Shown in pieces: positions 62,565-64,000 of a stretch of 64,000 nt of DNA (the first letter of the stretch is position 1; each line of letters begins with the position of its first letter). A program made the translations under genes and the position numbers. The notes beneath the pieces were generated by a model. It was not told where the DNA came from, did not search any database, and worked only from the letters and a program-made list of their open reading frames with translations. This DNA is from Streptosporangium violaceochromogenes. Lineage in GTDB: Bacteria; Actinomycetota; Actinomycetes; Streptosporangiales; Streptosporangiaceae. The stretch lies in contig NZ_BNBB01000014.1 in the NCBI RefSeq assembly GCF_014654615.1, positions 62,001 to 126,000 on the forward strand. Reading direction: 5' to 3'.

Positions 62565-64000
62565 GTGAGGAAGCGGACGCCGGCGTGGCACCATCGTGGG
62601 AAGAGACCCGGGGTGCCCGGGCGTTCTCCTCAAAAGGAGGACGCACGAAGCCCTCCGCCGGAAGACGCACCAACCAACGCATCTGAACGGAGCGACGACA
62701 TAGACACTCGTGAGCCGCTGGACCTTGATCGATTCGACGACCTGCCCGAGATCGGCGAGATGGACCTGGCCGAGCGCCAGGCTCTGCGCCGGGTCACGGG
62801 TTTCTCCACGGAGCTCCAGGACGTCACCGAGGTCGAATACCGCCGGCTCCGGCTTGAGCGGGTCGTCCTGGTCGGCGTCTGGACCTCGGGAACGGTGGCC
62901 GACGCCGAAAACTCCCTTCTCGAGCTGAAGCTCCTGGCCGAAACCGCCGGTTCGGAGGTGCTTGAGGGGCTGATCCAGCGCCGCCAGAAGCCCGACACGG
63001 CGACCTACATCGGCGCGGGCAAGGCGCAGGAGCTCGCCGACATCGTCTCCGCCACCGGCGCCGACACCGTTGTGTGCGACGGCGAGCTGAGCCCCGGCCA
63101 GCTTCGGCAGCTGGAGGAGGTCGTCAAGGTCAAGGTCATCGACCGGACCATGCTGATCCTCGACATCTTCGCCCAGCACGCCAAGAGCCGCGAGGGCAAG
63201 GCGCAGGTGGAGCTCGCCCAGCTCAGCTACCTTCTGCCGCGCCTGCGGGGCTGGGGTGGCAACCTCTCCCGGCAGGTCGGCGGACGTGCCGCCGGCGGCG
63301 CCGGCATCGGCGGCCGCGGTCCCGGTGAGACCAAGATCGAACTGGACCGCCGCCGGATCCGTGAGCGGATGGCCAAGCTGCGGCGCCAGATCACCGAGAT
63401 GACCGCCTCGCGCGAGACCAAGCGGGCGCGGCGGGTGGAGCGCGAGGTTCCGGCCGTGGCGATCGCCGGCTACACCAACGCCGGCAAGTCCTCGCTGCTG
63501 AACCGCATCACCGGCGCCGGCGTGCTGGTCGAGGACGCCCTGTTCGCCACGCTGGACCCGACCGTCCGCAGGGCGCACACCCCCGAGGGCCGTCTGTTCA
63601 CGCTGGCCGACACCGTCGGGTTCGTCCGGCACCTGCCGCACCAGCTGGTCGAGGCGTTCCGCTCGACCCTGGAGGAGGTCGGCGACGCCGACCTGATCCT
63701 GCACGTGGTCGACGGCTCGCACCCCGATCCGGAGTCGCAGCTCGTCGCCGTGCGAGAGGTGATCGCCGACATCGAGGGCGCCCGGGACATCCCGGAGATC
63801 GTGGTCGTCAACAAGGCCGACCTCGCCGATCCGGTGGTCCTGGCCAGGCTCACCGCGCGGGAGAGGCACGTCGTCGTGGTCTCGGCCCGCACCGGCGCCG
63901 GGATCGGCGAGCTGATGGCCGTGATCGAGCGTGAGCTGCCCCGCTTCGACCAGGAGGTCCGGCTGCTGGTGCCGTATCAGCGGGGCGACCTGATCTCGCG
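62565..64000 (+). CDS. hflX: Ribosome-associated GTPase HflX (3' end beyond window)
   Basis: HflX splits stalled or stressed 70S ribosomes. The visible 478 codons include the HflX N-domain (RRLRLERVVLVGVWTSGTVA, QRRQKPDTATYIGAGKAQEL, CDGELSPGQLRQLEEVVKVK), a Gly-rich linker (GGRAAGGAGIGGRGPGETKI) and the GTPase domain: G1 GYTNAGKSSLLNR, DALFATLDPTVRRAH, G3 DTVGF, G4 NKADL. The start is uncertain: GTG 62565 has AAGGGG upstream, and GTG 62613 is an alternative. A strong AAAGGAGGA (62634-62642) lies inside the frame with no start codon after it and is paired with TCCTC in a small hairpin. No stop occurs before base 64000. Confidence 0.93.
   Translation, partial: MRKRTPAWHHRGKRPGVPGRSPQKEDARSPPPEDAPTNASERSDDIDTREPLDLDRFDDLPEIGEMDLAERQALRRVTGFSTELQDVTEVEYRRLRLERVVLVGVWTSGTVADAENSLLELKLLAETAGSEVLEGLIQRRQKPDTATYIGAGKAQELADIVSATGADTVVCDGELSPGQLRQLEEVVKVKVIDRTMLILDIFAQHAKSREGKAQVELAQLSYLLPRLRGWGGNLSRQVGGRAAGGAGIGGRGPGETKIELDRRRIRERMAKLRRQITEMTASRETKRARRVEREVPAVAIAGYTNAGKSSLLNRITGAGVLVEDALFATLDPTVRRAHTPEGRLFTLADTVGFVRHLPHQLVEAFRSTLEEVGDADLILHVVDGSHPDPESQLVAVREVIADIEGARDIPEIVVVNKADLADPVVLARLTARERHVVVVSARTGAGIGELMAVIERELPRFDQEVRLLVPYQRGDLIS

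Overview
The window is about 72 % G+C actinobacterial chromosome. GTG starts are common, many start codons sit 5-7 bases after a TANNNT -10 hexamer (a leaderless layout), and there is a palindromic GAAC-N4-GTTC box before recA. The backbone gene order (truB-ribF-rpsO-pnp-M16 protease-dapB ... dapA-rnj-ftsK ... rimO-pgsA-cinA-clgR ... nei-lhr-DUF3046-recA-recX-rny ... gluABCD-miaB ... miaA-dapF ... hflX) is the one known from Streptomyces and its relatives. Gene content and style suggest Streptosporangiales (Streptosporangium/Nonomuraea type), but the genus cannot be fixed from this sequence. I see no tRNA, rRNA, CRISPR array, insertion sequence or prophage.

Layout. 1-7.6 kb: end of truB, a divergent GntR regulator, ribF, rpsO with a structured leader, pnp with a structured leader, an M16 protease and dapB. 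7.6-13.2 kb: an accessory block between dapB and dapA (orphan Scr1-type HTH, menA, GNAT, CGNR protein, PrxQ-like peroxiredoxin, ABM-like protein, HutC-type GntR). 13.7-25.3 kb: dapA, rnj, ftsK, a RodZ-like HTH membrane protein, rimO, pgsA, cinA/pncC, clgR, then nei2 and an Rrf2 regulator on the minus strand, and a VanX-like dipeptidase. 25.4-32.1 kb: an FAD monooxygenase and the giant helicase lhr, both minus. 32.4-38.1 kb: a VOC protein, DUF3046, recA with an SOS box, recX and rny. 38.2-43.6 kb: an S9 peptidase and the glutamate ABC transporter gluABCD, all minus. 43.8-49.9 kb: miaB, a LigB-like protein, a VOC-like protein, ogt, an MT0933-like antitoxin, miaA and dapF. 50.1-62.5 kb: an accessory block between dapF and hflX (TPR-like protein, mannose-6-P-isomerase-type cupin, secreted HNH nuclease lipoprotein, SPFH lipoprotein, an iclR-glcF-glcE-glcD-aceB glycolate/glyoxylate cluster and a DUF4097 lipoprotein). 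The window ends inside hflX.

How the genes work together. RNA metabolism is concentrated here: PNPase, RNase J, RNase Y, S15, TruB, MiaA, MiaB and RimO. DNA repair and segregation are represented by RecA, RecX, Nei, Ogt, Lhr and FtsK. Diaminopimelate synthesis is represented by DapA, DapB and DapF. The glcDEF-aceB cluster oxidises glycolate to glyoxylate and condenses it with acetyl-CoA to malate. It carries its own IclR regulator, and two TTCC-N7-GGAA-like palindromes 21 bp apart lie at the aceB promoter.

Most notable signals: repeated leaderless promoter geometry, including all three dap genes; miniature ORFs overlapping the miaB and clgR starts; the paired palindromes before aceB; duplicated initiation regions at iclR; several short exact tandem repeats in gene gaps; and an unrecognised 758-residue helical-repeat protein inserted beside dapF. 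I found no convincing complete new multi-gene system.
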